From positions 1,178,001-1,242,000 of the forward strand of contig OZ252050.1 in assembly GCA_965247975.1 (NCBI GenBank): a stretch of 64,000 nucleotides of DNA, given 5' to 3'. This DNA is from Taishania sp965247975 (GTDB lineage: Bacteria > Bacteroidota > Bacteroidia > Flavobacteriales_D > Crocinitomicaceae). Both the position numbers and the translations under genes were made by a program. The first letter of the stretch is position 1, and each line of letters opens with the position of its first letter. This document shows, in pieces, positions 26,329 through 35,731 of the stretch. The notes under the pieces were generated by a model, which searched no databases, was not told the origin of the DNA, and worked only from the letters and a program-made list of their open reading frames with translations.

Positions 26329-27340
26329 ATGAACGAAGATAAAATTAGATTTGTGGTCGTTGGTGCAGGACATATTGGAAAGCGCCATGCCGAAATGATT
26401 CGTAGAGAAGAAGAAGCTGAATTAGTCGCAATGATCGATGTTCGAACAAAGGAAGAATGCGGGGCTCAAGATTTTGATGTGCCATTTTTTCATTCTTTGG
26501 AAGAATTACATGCCGCTGGTATTCCGTATGATGTTGCAAACATTTGCACTCCCAACGGACTTCATGCTTCTCAAAGTATAGAAGCCTTGGCTGCAAAAAA
26601 ACATGTAGTTTGTGAAAAACCTATGGGCTTGTCAAAAGATAATTGCGAAAAAGTAATTTTTAAGTCGTTGCAAGTCTCTAAAAATGTTTTTTGTGTAATG
26701 CAAAATCGTTATTCACCTCCATCAGAGTGGATTAAATCTGTGATTGATCGAAAAATTCTTGGTGAAATTTTTATGGTTCAATTGAACTGTTATTGGAACC
26801 GTGACGAACGTTACTACAAAGCAGGAGGTTGGAAAGGAACTAAGGACTTGGATGGTGGAACGCTTTTTACCCAATTCTCTCATTTCATAGACATCATGTA
26901 TTGGCTTTTTGGTGATATTGATAATATTCAAGGAAAATTTGCTGATTTCACACACAAAGATTACACAGATTTCGAAGATTCTGGATTTGTAAGCTTCGAT
27001 TTCATCAACGGAGGAATGGGTTGTATAAATTATTCTACATCGGTTGCAAACCAAAATTTGGAAAGTTCTATTACCATTATTGGGAAAAATGGAAGTGTAA
27101 AAATTGGTGGTCAATACATGAATGAAGTGGAAGTGTGTAACATCACAGATTATGAAATGCCTGAATTGGCGCCAACGAATCCTGGAAATGATTATGGAGC
27201 CTACAAAGGTTCAGCTGCGAATCATAATTATGTGATTCAAAATGTAATAGATACTCTTAAAGGCCGAAGCTCTGCTACTACGAATGCGCTTGAAGGATTA
27301 AAAGTAGTAGAAATTATTGAACGAATTTATAAAGTAAGAA

Positions 27341-27360
<20 letters not shown>
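26329..27360 (+). CDS. wbpB: UDP-N-acetylglucosaminuronate 3-dehydrogenase, WbpB-like (Gfo/Idh/MocA family)
   Basis: 343 aa. Rossmann motif GAGHIGKRHAEMI, then CTPNGLHA, CEKPMG with catalytic Lys97, and the second domain with GGWKGTKDLDGGTLFTQFSHFIDIMYWLFG, which holds the catalytic His region. WbpB oxidises the 3-OH of UDP-GlcNAcA and in P. aeruginosa works coupled to WbpE with 2-ketoglutarate recycling the NADH. It lies 5 bp after the wbpD-like gene and its last 20 bp overlap the next gene. Specificity is inferred from operon content, since the Gfo/Idh/MocA family is broad. Confidence 0.85.
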
Positions 27361-28645
<1,285 letters not shown>

Positions 28646-28683
28646 TTTGAATTTTTGCAAATTATCTAAAGTTCTATTTAGAA

Positions 28684-29742
28684 ATGGAATATCAAAAAGT
28701 AATTTTGGTCACGGGTGGAGCTGGTTTTATTGGTTCTCATGTTGTGAGACACCTTGTGAATAATTTTCCGAACTATTTAGTTGTCAATTTTGATAAGTTG
28801 ACTTACGCAGGCAATCTTGAAAATTTAAAAGATATTGATTCTCTGCCAAATTACACATTTGTAAAAGGTGATATTGTTTCGCGTGAAGATGTTGAAGGAG
28901 TTTTTGAAAAATTTAAAGTAACTGATGTTATCCATCTAGCTGCTGAATCGCATGTGGATCGTTCTATTGAAGGTCCGATGGATTTTGTGATGACCAATGT
29001 TGTTGGAACGGTGAACTTATTGCAAATAGCGAAGGAAAAATGGGTGAACAAAGAAAATCATGTATTTCATCATGTTTCAACCGATGAGGTGTATGGTTCT
29101 TTGGGCGAAGAAGGTTTGTTTATGGAAACTACAGCTTATGATCCAAGAAGTCCATATTCCGCTTCAAAAGCATCGTCAGATCATTTTGTAAATGCATTTT
29201 ACCATACGTATGGTCTTCCTGTGAAGATGTCCAATTGTTCGAATAATTACGGTAGTCATCATTTTCCAGAGAAATTAATTCCATTGATGATTCACAATAT
29301 TTTGAAGAACAAACCGCTACCGGTGTATGGTAAGGGTGAGAATATTCGCGATTGGTTGTGGGTTGAAGATCATGCAAGAGCCATTGTTGAGATTTTTCAT
29401 AAAGGTAGAATTGGAGAATCATATAATGTTGGAGGTTTAAATGAATGGACAAATATCAAATTAGTTCGTTTCCTTTGCCAAATGATGGACCAAAAATTAG
29501 GACGTGAACTTGGTACCTCAGAATCTTTGATCCATCACGTGACAGATCGCGCAGGACACGATATGCGCTACGCTATTGATGCAAGTAAATTGGAAAACGA
29601 ATTAGGTTGGAAGCCAAGCATTACGTTTGAAGAAGGACTTGAAAAAACGGTTGATTGGTATTTATCGAATGAAGATTGGGTTGAGAAAGTCACTTCAGGT
29701 GCTTACCAATCCTATTACAGCAGCATGTACAACAATAGATAG
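28684..29742 (+). CDS. rfbB: dTDP-glucose 4,6-dehydratase
   Basis: 352 aa. GGAGFIGSHVV NAD motif, FDKLTYAGNLENL, HLAAESHVDRSI, STDEVYGSLGE, YSASKASSDH (Y158, K162), NCSNNYG and the GENIRDWLWVEDH segment are diagnostic for RfbB/RmlB. It converts dTDP-glucose to dTDP-4-keto-6-deoxyglucose, a branch point to rhamnose and amino-deoxy sugars. No rmlA, rmlC or rmlD is in the window, so the final sugar is unknown. It follows the dehydrogenase by 38 bp and precedes the phosphatase by 3 bp. Confidence 0.95.
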   Translation: MEYQKVILVTGGAGFIGSHVVRHLVNNFPNYLVVNFDKLTYAGNLENLKDIDSLPNYTFVKGDIVSREDVEGVFEKFKVTDVIHLAAESHVDRSIEGPMDFVMTNVVGTVNLLQIAKEKWVNKENHVFHHVSTDEVYGSLGEEGLFMETTAYDPRSPYSASKASSDHFVNAFYHTYGLPVKMSNCSNNYGSHHFPEKLIPLMIHNILKNKPLPVYGKGENIRDWLWVEDHARAIVEIFHKGRIGESYNVGGLNEWTNIKLVRFLCQMMDQKLGRELGTSESLIHHVTDRAGHDMRYAIDASKLENELGWKPSITFEEGLEKTVDWYLSNEDWVEKVTSGAYQSYYSSMYNNR

Positions 29743-29745
29743 AAA

Positions 29746-30489
29746 ATGGGTAAAATCTTCGATATTTTCAGAAAAAAGGAACAACTAGCTCCGATTCGAC
29801 TTTCTGAAATCGGAGTGGACATGCACAGCCATTTAATTCCAGGAATTGACGATGGGTCCAAATCCATGAATCACTCAATTGCAATGTTGGCAAAGTTTGA
29901 ATCTTTGGGCTATCGAAAGGTAATTACGACCCCGCATATTTATTGGGATTTCTATCGAAATACACCCAAAAACATTACCAAAGGTTTGAGTGATGTCAAA
30001 GACGCAGCCACTCAATTAGGTTTGAAAATTGAAATTGAAGCAGCTGCCGAATATTATTTTGATGATTATTTTCTAAAATTGATCAAAGAAGAGCAAGTGC
30101 TTTCGTTTGGTCCAAAATATGTTTTGGTTGAATTTGCTTTCTCAGACGAACCTTCGAATATTTCAGGGATGATTTTCGCACTACAATCAGCTGGTTACAC
30201 GCCAATCATTGCCCATTTCGAGCGATATATGTATTGGTGGGATAGTTTGGATGAAGCAAAAGCGTTCCGAGCGAAAGGAGTAAAAATTCAGTTGAATTTA
30301 CTTTCAATTATTGGTCATTATGGTCCAGAAGTGCAAAAACAAGCCAGGCGTTTGATTGATCAAAAAATGATAGATTTTGCTGGTTCTGATTGTCATCGCA
30401 TTGAACATTTAATGCTCTTGGAAAAGAACTTGGCGCATCCGTATTTTCATAAATTGTTGGAGAATCCTCTCTTGAATTCTTCACTATAA
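29746..30489 (+). CDS. PHP-domain tyrosine-protein phosphatase, CpsB/YwqE-like
   Basis: 247 aa. PHP metal-binding motifs are in order: DMHSHLIPGIDDGS, TTPH, AAAEYYFD, AHFERY and GSDCHR. CpsB/CapC/YwqE enzymes are manganese-dependent phosphatases that remove phosphate from the tyrosine cluster of Wzc-type polysaccharide co-polymerases, thereby tuning capsule export. That fits its place as last gene of a sugar-nucleotide operon, although no Wzc-like kinase gene is in the window. A 20-bp perfect palindrome begins 16 bp after its stop. Confidence 0.88.
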   Translation: MGKIFDIFRKKEQLAPIRLSEIGVDMHSHLIPGIDDGSKSMNHSIAMLAKFESLGYRKVITTPHIYWDFYRNTPKNITKGLSDVKDAATQLGLKIEIEAAAEYYFDDYFLKLIKEEQVLSFGPKYVLVEFAFSDEPSNISGMIFALQSAGYTPIIAHFERYMYWWDSLDEAKAFRAKGVKIQLNLLSIIGHYGPEVQKQARRLIDQKMIDFAGSDCHRIEHLMLLEKNLAHPYFHKLLENPLLNSSL

Positions 30490-30504
30490 CTAAATTTAGT
30501 TGAT

Positions 30505-30524
30505 TTATTTACCATGGTAAATAA
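30505..30524. promoter_or_regulatory. Perfect 20-bp palindrome after the sugar-nucleotide operon
   Basis: TTATTTACCATGGTAAATAA is self-complementary over its whole length. It is followed by a T-rich stretch, so as RNA it could form an 8-bp stem with a CATG loop and act as a weak terminator. As DNA it has the dyad symmetry of an operator. It lies 75 bp before the next gene start. Confidence 0.5.
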
Positions 30525-30599
30525 TATTTTTGTAATTTTACTTTGTGGATTACAAAAGTGATTGGTAAAACGTAATCCTTTCATTTAAAATACTAAATT

Positions 30600-32114
30600 A
30601 TGATCATTGGATTTGCATTTCTCGCACTCGCTTCTTTGGGACTCATTATCAAAAATAATGTCGGCGCATCAAACATCATCACCTTATTATTGATACTTGC
30701 TTCGACGTCTTTTATGGCTTCAGAAATTACGCCCATCGAATCGAAGGGTACTTTTGTTGGATTGGTGGGGATTTACTTAGCCGTTAATTTCTTGCTGGGA
30801 GCGCTAATTTCAAAGTCTTGGTTGAAATTTATTGCACCATTAACATTATTAGGGATTTTCTATGTTTTGGGCAACAAAGAATGGATGTACCTCAATTACT
30901 CCATGGACTTTTCGCAACCAAAAGTACTCATGCTTCCTGTGTTTGGGATTTTATTAGTGATTCTTTTGGAAATAAAGAAATTAGCTGTCCATAAACTTTT
31001 TCCAGAACTTGAACCAGCTAGATTGGAATCTGCGGTTGTACTGGTATTTCTTGCATTTGTGACAATTTTTGCAACGTTTCTTGGTTCATGGATTAGCTTC
31101 TTGCTTATAGCAATTGGTGTTTTTGCCTTCAATGCATATTCTGATTCAAATCGAAATTACATTTCACTCGCCTTAATTGCCTTTGCGTTAATGGGTGGAT
31201 TTATTCAGAAGTATCAATTAGAATCAGTGGACTTGACCATTGGAAAAACAATTGCTGGACTTTTGGTTGGAGCAGGATCCATGGGAATGTTGATTCTCGC
31301 CCAAAAAGTAAATAAATGGATTTGGTCGATCGTGTTTTCGCTCATGGGCGCAAGTTTGCTCTTAGCAATTTTGATGTTAAATAATGTTCACCCGGCTTTT
31401 GGAGGTATAGAACCTTTTGTTGCTTCATTGGCTGGCTTGGCCCTTGTCGGTTTGTGGTCGCGAAACGGATATAGCTTGGCTTTCATTCTTCCGATAGCGG
31501 TGATTTTTGGATTAACAATGTACAACGATCCTTTCGCACAAACTGAAACCAAAACCGAAGTTGAAAAAACGGAAAAGTCAGATACAAAAGTCGAGGAAAA
31601 AGATCTTGTTTCTTCCGTAAAGGGTGAAGATTGGGCATCGATCAAAGGGAATTACACCATCGATGAATCGTCCGTCATTTCGTTTCAACTTGGACCAAAA
31701 GGTGGAATTACGAAAGGTGAGATTACCAAGATCGAAGGAAAAGTTTCCATTAGTGAAACGCTGGAAAACACTGAGTTTAATGTGGAAATGAAAGTGAAGA
31801 ATCTGTCTACATTTAATTCTATGCGCGATGAATCTCTCATGGAAGCGGATTATTTTGATGAACCAAAATTTCCTAAAATGCGCTACGTTTCTAAAAACAT
31901 GGAAGCAAAAGAAGACGGTTTTGTGCTGAAAGGAAATTTTGAAATGCTCGGAAAGAAAATGCCTCAAGATGTTTTCTTGAAGTATGCGGGTGAAAAGAAT
32001 GGTAAAAAGTATTTTGTCGGTAAAGCAACACTTGACAAAACAGATTTCGGAATGGCTTCTTCTCCTCAGGAAGGCGATGTGGTTGATTTTGAGATAAGTT
32101 TGTTTTTGAAGTGA
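30600..32114 (+). CDS. Polytopic membrane protein fused to a C-terminal YceI-like domain
   Basis: 504 aa. Residues 1-305 hold about ten hydrophobic segments; a charged Glu/Lys/Thr linker (about 310-335) follows; residues 345-504 look like YceI: GNYTIDESSVISFQLG, KGEITKIEGKVSI, MRDESLMEADYFDEPKFPKMRYVS and KATLDKTDFGM. YceI domains are lipocalin-like beta-barrels that bind isoprenoid lipids, normally as separate periplasmic proteins. The membrane part is not a family I can name. A fusion would tether the barrel to the inner membrane, possibly to handle a quinone or polyprenyl lipid; this is inference. It stands alone, with a 553-bp non-coding region downstream. Confidence 0.8.
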   Translation: MIIGFAFLALASLGLIIKNNVGASNIITLLLILASTSFMASEITPIESKGTFVGLVGIYLAVNFLLGALISKSWLKFIAPLTLLGIFYVLGNKEWMYLNYSMDFSQPKVLMLPVFGILLVILLEIKKLAVHKLFPELEPARLESAVVLVFLAFVTIFATFLGSWISFLLIAIGVFAFNAYSDSNRNYISLALIAFALMGGFIQKYQLESVDLTIGKTIAGLLVGAGSMGMLILAQKVNKWIWSIVFSLMGASLLLAILMLNNVHPAFGGIEPFVASLAGLALVGLWSRNGYSLAFILPIAVIFGLTMYNDPFAQTETKTEVEKTEKSDTKVEEKDLVSSVKGEDWASIKGNYTIDESSVISFQLGPKGGITKGEITKIEGKVSISETLENTEFNVEMKVKNLSTFNSMRDESLMEADYFDEPKFPKMRYVSKNMEAKEDGFVLKGNFEMLGKKMPQDVFLKYAGEKNGKKYFVGKATLDKTDFGMASSPQEGDVVDFEISLFLK

Positions 32115-32186
32115 TCTGAAGTCTCCCGTTTTTTTGACTGGTCAAGATTTCAAAGCAGGGTGAATTGAGTCAGATTTTGTGGTCAA

Positions 32187-32337
32187 TTTGGATCAAAATT
32201 AGGAATTGTTAATTTTTCAATAGGAAGGCTACAGGTCAATAAAACCGGACTGTTCACTAAAAAATTAAATTTTTATTTTTTTAAAAGTTTAAAAGAATTA
32301 ATTTTTGGAGGGGAAAATCTTTGAAAAGCCCATTTTA
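32187..32337 (+). repeat. Promoter-leader repeat, copy A
   Basis: TTTG (32187-32190), a 19-bp spacer, and TAATTTTT (32210-32217) form a Bacteroidota-like promoter with one mismatch. The leader from 32227 has GGCTACAGGTCAATAAAA, GACTGTTCACTAAAAAATT and, after an A/T-rich stretch, GAGGGGAAAAT. The first about 49 bases of the leader are identical to copy B except at two positions. Confidence 0.65.
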
Positions 32338-32426
32338 GGAGAATATAGAAATTCCAAACTTATGTAATTTCACCTTGTTCATTGTGGCTAATCTAAGGCA
32401 TTATCGAAGTTGGATTTTTCTGTAAA

Positions 32427-32587
32427 TTTTCATAAATAATGAAGGTAGCTAATTTTGCGATGATTGGGCTACAGGTCAATAAAATCAGACTGTTCACTAA
32501 AAAATTAAATTTTTAAATTTTTATTCTTGTAAAAGTTTATAAGTTTAAATTTTTAGAGGGGAAAATTCTGTGAAATTCCCAATTTTC
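32427..32587 (+). repeat. Promoter-leader repeat, copy B
   Basis: TTTT (32427-32430), a 19-bp spacer and TAATTTTG (32450-32457, a perfect TAnnTTTG) are followed at 32467 by the same leader core as copy A, ending with GAGGGGAAAATTC. Promoter box and leader are each offset by exactly 240 bp from copy A. The small secreted protein gene starts 81 bp after this copy. Confidence 0.65.
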
Positions 32588-32667
32588 AAGCACAACACAT
32601 TTTATCCTGATCCTATCAAACTGCTCTCCGAAAAAAAGCTTAATTTTAGTTCGAAAAATATACATTC

Positions 32668-33012
32668 ATGAAAATTATCGCTGTCTTATTTCTTTTAATA
32701 AACTTTAATGTTAGCGCACAGCTGATGAGTGGCGAACTAGTCGATGCGCAAAGACCGTTAAAATCAACAACTGATTTTATCGTTATTGGTAGTTCAACTG
32801 GTGAAATTTTCTACGATTTGGCTGTCGATAATGAGGGAAATGTTACATCGATAAAATTACTAAGTGAAAAAACAACAGTTATTTCTACTCCAACGCGGTT
32901 GAAAGGCAAGCAATTGGTTTCAGAATTAAAGTTTGAGCCTGGTACGTTTTACCCAAAATTTCATCATGTCACAGTACGGGTGAAAGTTGTTTTGGCGAAA
33001 AAAGAATCTTGA
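32668..33012 (+). CDS. Small secreted hypothetical protein (TonB C-terminal-like)
   Basis: 114 aa. The signal peptide (1-18, ending NVSAQ) is followed by about 95 residues, predicted mostly beta. The segment LVSELKFEPGTFYPKFHHVTVRVKVVL loosely resembles the end of TonB-type C-terminal domains (K/R-F-x-P-G ... V-x-V), but the match is weak. I do not recognise a named family. It is preceded by the duplicated promoter-leader and followed after 13 bp by the TPR/LemA-like gene, so it is probably the first gene of a three-gene unit. Confidence 0.6.
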   Translation: MKIIAVLFLLINFNVSAQLMSGELVDAQRPLKSTTDFIVIGSSTGEIFYDLAVDNEGNVTSIKLLSEKTTVISTPTRLKGKQLVSELKFEPGTFYPKFHHVTVRVKVVLAKKES

Positions 33013-33025
33013 TTTCATCGTGGGA

Positions 33026-33973
33026 ATGGAAAACTCAAGTATTTCAGAAGATAAGTTTCGAGCGCATATTCAAGAAGTTATCAAAGCTTCTGAATTCGAC
33101 AGCGAACGTCCACTAACCTTGGATGAATTAAAGGAACTTGCGCTTTCAATGGGTTTATCCGAAAACGAATGGCAAGATTTGCTTATAAAAGCCGAAACTT
33201 CGTTGAACACCGCCTTAGGACATTTGCGGGTTCAAAATTATACCGATGCCATACAATCGGCTGAAGAAGCAACTTCTATAAATCCTTACATCAAAGATGG
33301 AAATGCGATTTTAGCACAATGCTATTTGAAATTGGCTTACGTTGAAAAAAATCATGATCTTTTTGCAAAAGCTGAGCACTATGCGCGCATGGAATTGAAA
33401 AACGATCCGCTCGATGGACCAGCGTTGAATGTAATTAGCGCTGTTGAAGCAGAGAAACAAGAAGGCAAAACGCATAAACGTAGCTTGAAATTGGTGGGAT
33501 TTGTCGCTGGAGGAATTCTGTTACTTTTTGTGGTGTTTTTTATGTGCAATCGAGGTCCAAAATCAACGAACGAATCATCGAATGTTGCAACAAACTCAAG
33601 CATTGAATCGCTGGAAGCTAATGTTGAAATTTCAAAATCGAATTATTCAGCAGCCATTCAACGTCGAAACGAATTGGTTTTGGAATTGTTAGCGGCGGTT
33701 CAAGACGAATCCATGAAAAATGAATTGCAAAAATCTGTGACCGATTATGGATTTGACAACATACAAAAATCGGAAGCTTCATTCAAATTGGCTTGGGGAA
33801 ATGCGAAATCAACGGGTTACTTCACAGATGCCGATTTGGTGAACATGGAAGGACAAACAAATCGCATTGCAGTTGCAAAAAAACGATATTTGGAAAGTGT
33901 TGCTAAATACAACAGCCATTTAAAATCGCATAAAGAATTGGATGGTTATCAAATGATTGAATTGAATGAATAG
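33026..33973 (+). CDS. TPR - membrane segment - LemA-like protein
   Basis: 315 aa. The N-terminal about 150 residues are helical, with TPR-like repeats (ALGHLRVQNYTDAIQSAEEATSINP; AEHYARMELKNDPLDGPALN). One membrane helix is at about 156-174 (LVGFVAGGILLLFVVFF). The C-terminal part, with ISKSNYSAAIQRRNELVLELLAAV and NRIAVAKKRYLESVAKYNSHL, matches the two helical signatures of LemA, although usual LemA proteins lack the TPR part and have the membrane helix at the N-terminus. It overlaps the TPM-domain gene by 8 bp; LemA-TPM pairs are common. ATG 33026 is preferred over the frame's far upstream start, which would overlap the preceding gene. Role unknown. Confidence 0.72.
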   Translation: MENSSISEDKFRAHIQEVIKASEFDSERPLTLDELKELALSMGLSENEWQDLLIKAETSLNTALGHLRVQNYTDAIQSAEEATSINPYIKDGNAILAQCYLKLAYVEKNHDLFAKAEHYARMELKNDPLDGPALNVISAVEAEKQEGKTHKRSLKLVGFVAGGILLLFVVFFMCNRGPKSTNESSNVATNSSIESLEANVEISKSNYSAAIQRRNELVLELLAAVQDESMKNELQKSVTDYGFDNIQKSEASFKLAWGNAKSTGYFTDADLVNMEGQTNRIAVAKKRYLESVAKYNSHLKSHKELDGYQMIELNE

Positions 33974-35222
33974 ATTACTAGCTTTTGTCTTTTTGTTGCT
34001 GACCTCTGTTTCTTTTTCGCAAGAATATGAGCAGGTTTCGGATGTGCCAGATCCAAAAAAGAACGGAGGGGGTTATGTTTCTAATCCTGATGGCATTCTG
34101 AGTGACCAAACAGAAGTTGAAATCAACATGATTTTATCAAAAATTGAAACTAGTGATACATTCCAAGTTGCGTTGGTTTGCTTGAATTCAATAGGCAACA
34201 ACGTTCCAAAAGATTTTGCAACAGATTTGTTCAATGAATGGGGACTTGGTTATGCCAACAAAGACAATGGTTTACTTGTTCTTTTTGTGCTCGATCAGCG
34301 GAGAATTGAATTTGAAACAGGCGATGGAACAGAAGCAGTGCTTTCTGATGTTCAATGTACGGATATCATCGATGAATACATGATTTCGTATTTCAAGGAA
34401 GGCGATTACGATCAGGGTTTATTGCGTGGAATGAATGCAGTTGCAAATCATTTATCTGGAAAAATAGTGGATTCGTACCAAGACAATTCAGCCATACAAA
34501 ATCCGAATTACTATAATCAAAATTACACTCCTTTCTATCAAAAAATAGGTTTTTGGATGGGAATAGCAGGATGGCAATTGCTTTTTATTGTTCCATTTTT
34601 AATAGCGTTGATTTTCATCCGAAATCAAATTGATCCTTACAAAAAATACGGAATCATACGATATTTCCACTTAGGCATTTATTTCGTTTTGTTTCCTATC
34701 GCCTATTTATTGCTATTTAAACTCATTGGAGCCTTGCGTCAGCGCTATCGTGACATGATTCGCTTTTCAGGAAAAACGGGTGGAGTGATGCACAAATTGA
34801 GCGACCAAGAAGAAGATGAATTTTTGACATCAGGTCAATTGACAGAAGAATTGGTACGAAGTGTTGATTACGACGTATGGCTGGAAGACACGAAAACAGA
34901 CATTGTTGTTTTGCCTTATCGGCCAATGTTTTCAGCTTATTCCAAGTGCCCAAAATGTAACTACCAAACATACATCAAAGATTACGATCGTCAAATTACC
35001 GCTGCAACGACCTATTCTTCAGGAACAGGTGAACGAAAATATTCTTGTCGTAATTGCAAGCACGTGGATATTAGCACCTACGTAATTCCAAGAATTGTAA
35101 AAACTTCAACGAATACAACTCGGGGCTGGTCTAGCGGTGGAAGTTCAGGCGGTTGGTCTGGTGGTGGCGGTTCTTGGGGTGGTGGACGTTCTTCTGGTGG
35201 GGGAGGTGGAAGGAGTTGGTAG
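33966..35222 (+). CDS. TPM-domain (YgcG-like) membrane protein with zinc ribbon and Gly-rich tail
   Basis: 418 aa. Signal peptide (1-19), then a TPM domain (about 30-165) with GGYVSNPDGILSD, DFATDLFNEWGLG and KDNGLLVLFVLDQRRIEFETGDG. Two membrane segments lie at about 195-255. After them comes a domain with four cysteines, C328-x2-C331 and C361-x2-C364, which looks like a zinc ribbon, and a tail rich in Gly, Ser and Trp ending RSW. TPM proteins are linked to photosystem repair and metal or phosphatase functions in other organisms; none of this is assured here. It overlaps the LemA-like gene, and the two probably form a complex. Confidence 0.8.
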   Translation: MNRLLAFVFLLLTSVSFSQEYEQVSDVPDPKKNGGGYVSNPDGILSDQTEVEINMILSKIETSDTFQVALVCLNSIGNNVPKDFATDLFNEWGLGYANKDNGLLVLFVLDQRRIEFETGDGTEAVLSDVQCTDIIDEYMISYFKEGDYDQGLLRGMNAVANHLSGKIVDSYQDNSAIQNPNYYNQNYTPFYQKIGFWMGIAGWQLLFIVPFLIALIFIRNQIDPYKKYGIIRYFHLGIYFVLFPIAYLLLFKLIGALRQRYRDMIRFSGKTGGVMHKLSDQEEDEFLTSGQLTEELVRSVDYDVWLEDTKTDIVVLPYRPMFSAYSKCPKCNYQTYIKDYDRQITAATTYSSGTGERKYSCRNCKHVDISTYVIPRIVKTSTNTTRGWSSGGSSGGWSGGGGSWGGGRSSGGGGGRSW

Positions 35223-35727
35223 ATAAATTAATTTGTAGTACCTCTGACACTTGATACAACAGAGTAGATTAATTCTTCGTTTTTTTCTTTTTTAGAGTGA
35301 TTAATTTATGTGATTTTTCAGGGTAAATAAGCGGATACTCAAATGGTGAAAAATCGGATGATATCACGGCTCTTTCCGTAGTTAAATGGTTGATTTTCAG
35401 GATAAATCTCAAGGTAAACAAGCGGATACTCAAAAGGAGGAAAATCGGTTGAAATTACAGTTCTTTCTGCCGTTAAATGGTTGATTTTCATGATAAATTT
35501 CGGGGCAAACAAGCGGATAATCAAAGGTTAAAAAATCGATTGAAATTGCGGCTCTTTCTGTGGTTAATTGGTTATCTTTCAGCATAAATTTTAGGGTAAA
35601 CAAGCGGACACTCAAAGAGTGAAAAATTGGTTGAAATCATGGCTCGTTTCTTGGTTAAATGGTTGAATTTCAGCATAAATTTTAGGGTAAACAAGCGGAT
35701 ACTCAAAGAGTAAAAAATCGGCTGAAA
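35223..35727. other. Intergenic region filled by a 91-bp tandem repeat
   Basis: About 100 bp of AT-rich sequence without visible features is followed by the tandem array at 35323-35731, listed separately. No gene is supported; short minus-strand frames here recur every 91 bp and come from the repeat itself. Confidence 0.7.
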
Positions 35728-35731
35728 TTAC
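35323..35731. repeat. 91-bp tandem repeat, about 4.5 copies
   Basis: Copies begin at 35323, 35414, 35505, 35596 and 35687 (last one 45 bp). Each starts with GTAAACAAGCGGATACTCAA, followed by GTGAAAAATCGG.TGAAAT, GGCTCTTTCTGTGGTTAAATG and TTTCAGCATAAATTTTAGG, with several substitutions between copies and constant spacing of exactly 91 bp. The last partial copy runs into the stop codon of bioA, so the array abuts that gene. Confidence 0.93.

Larger units (their letters stand above)
32115..32667. other. Intergenic region with a duplicated promoter-leader module
   Basis: No gene is supported. The region is very AT-rich and is built around two copies of a module of about 150 bp, offset by 240 bp and listed separately. 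The 90 bp between the copies (32338-32426) does not resemble the sequence before the first copy, so the whole 240 bp is not simply repeated. Confidence 0.6.

Noticed and set aside
32187..32587. Repeats considered as ends of an insertion sequence
   Set aside because: They are direct, not inverted, and no transposase frame lies between them.
35339..35615. Two overlapping 61-codon minus-strand frames
   Set aside because: They are offset by exactly 91 bp and arise from the tandem repeat.
35323..35731. Possible CRISPR array
   Set aside because: The repeated 91-bp unit is continuous; there are no unique spacers between short repeats and no cas gene in the window.
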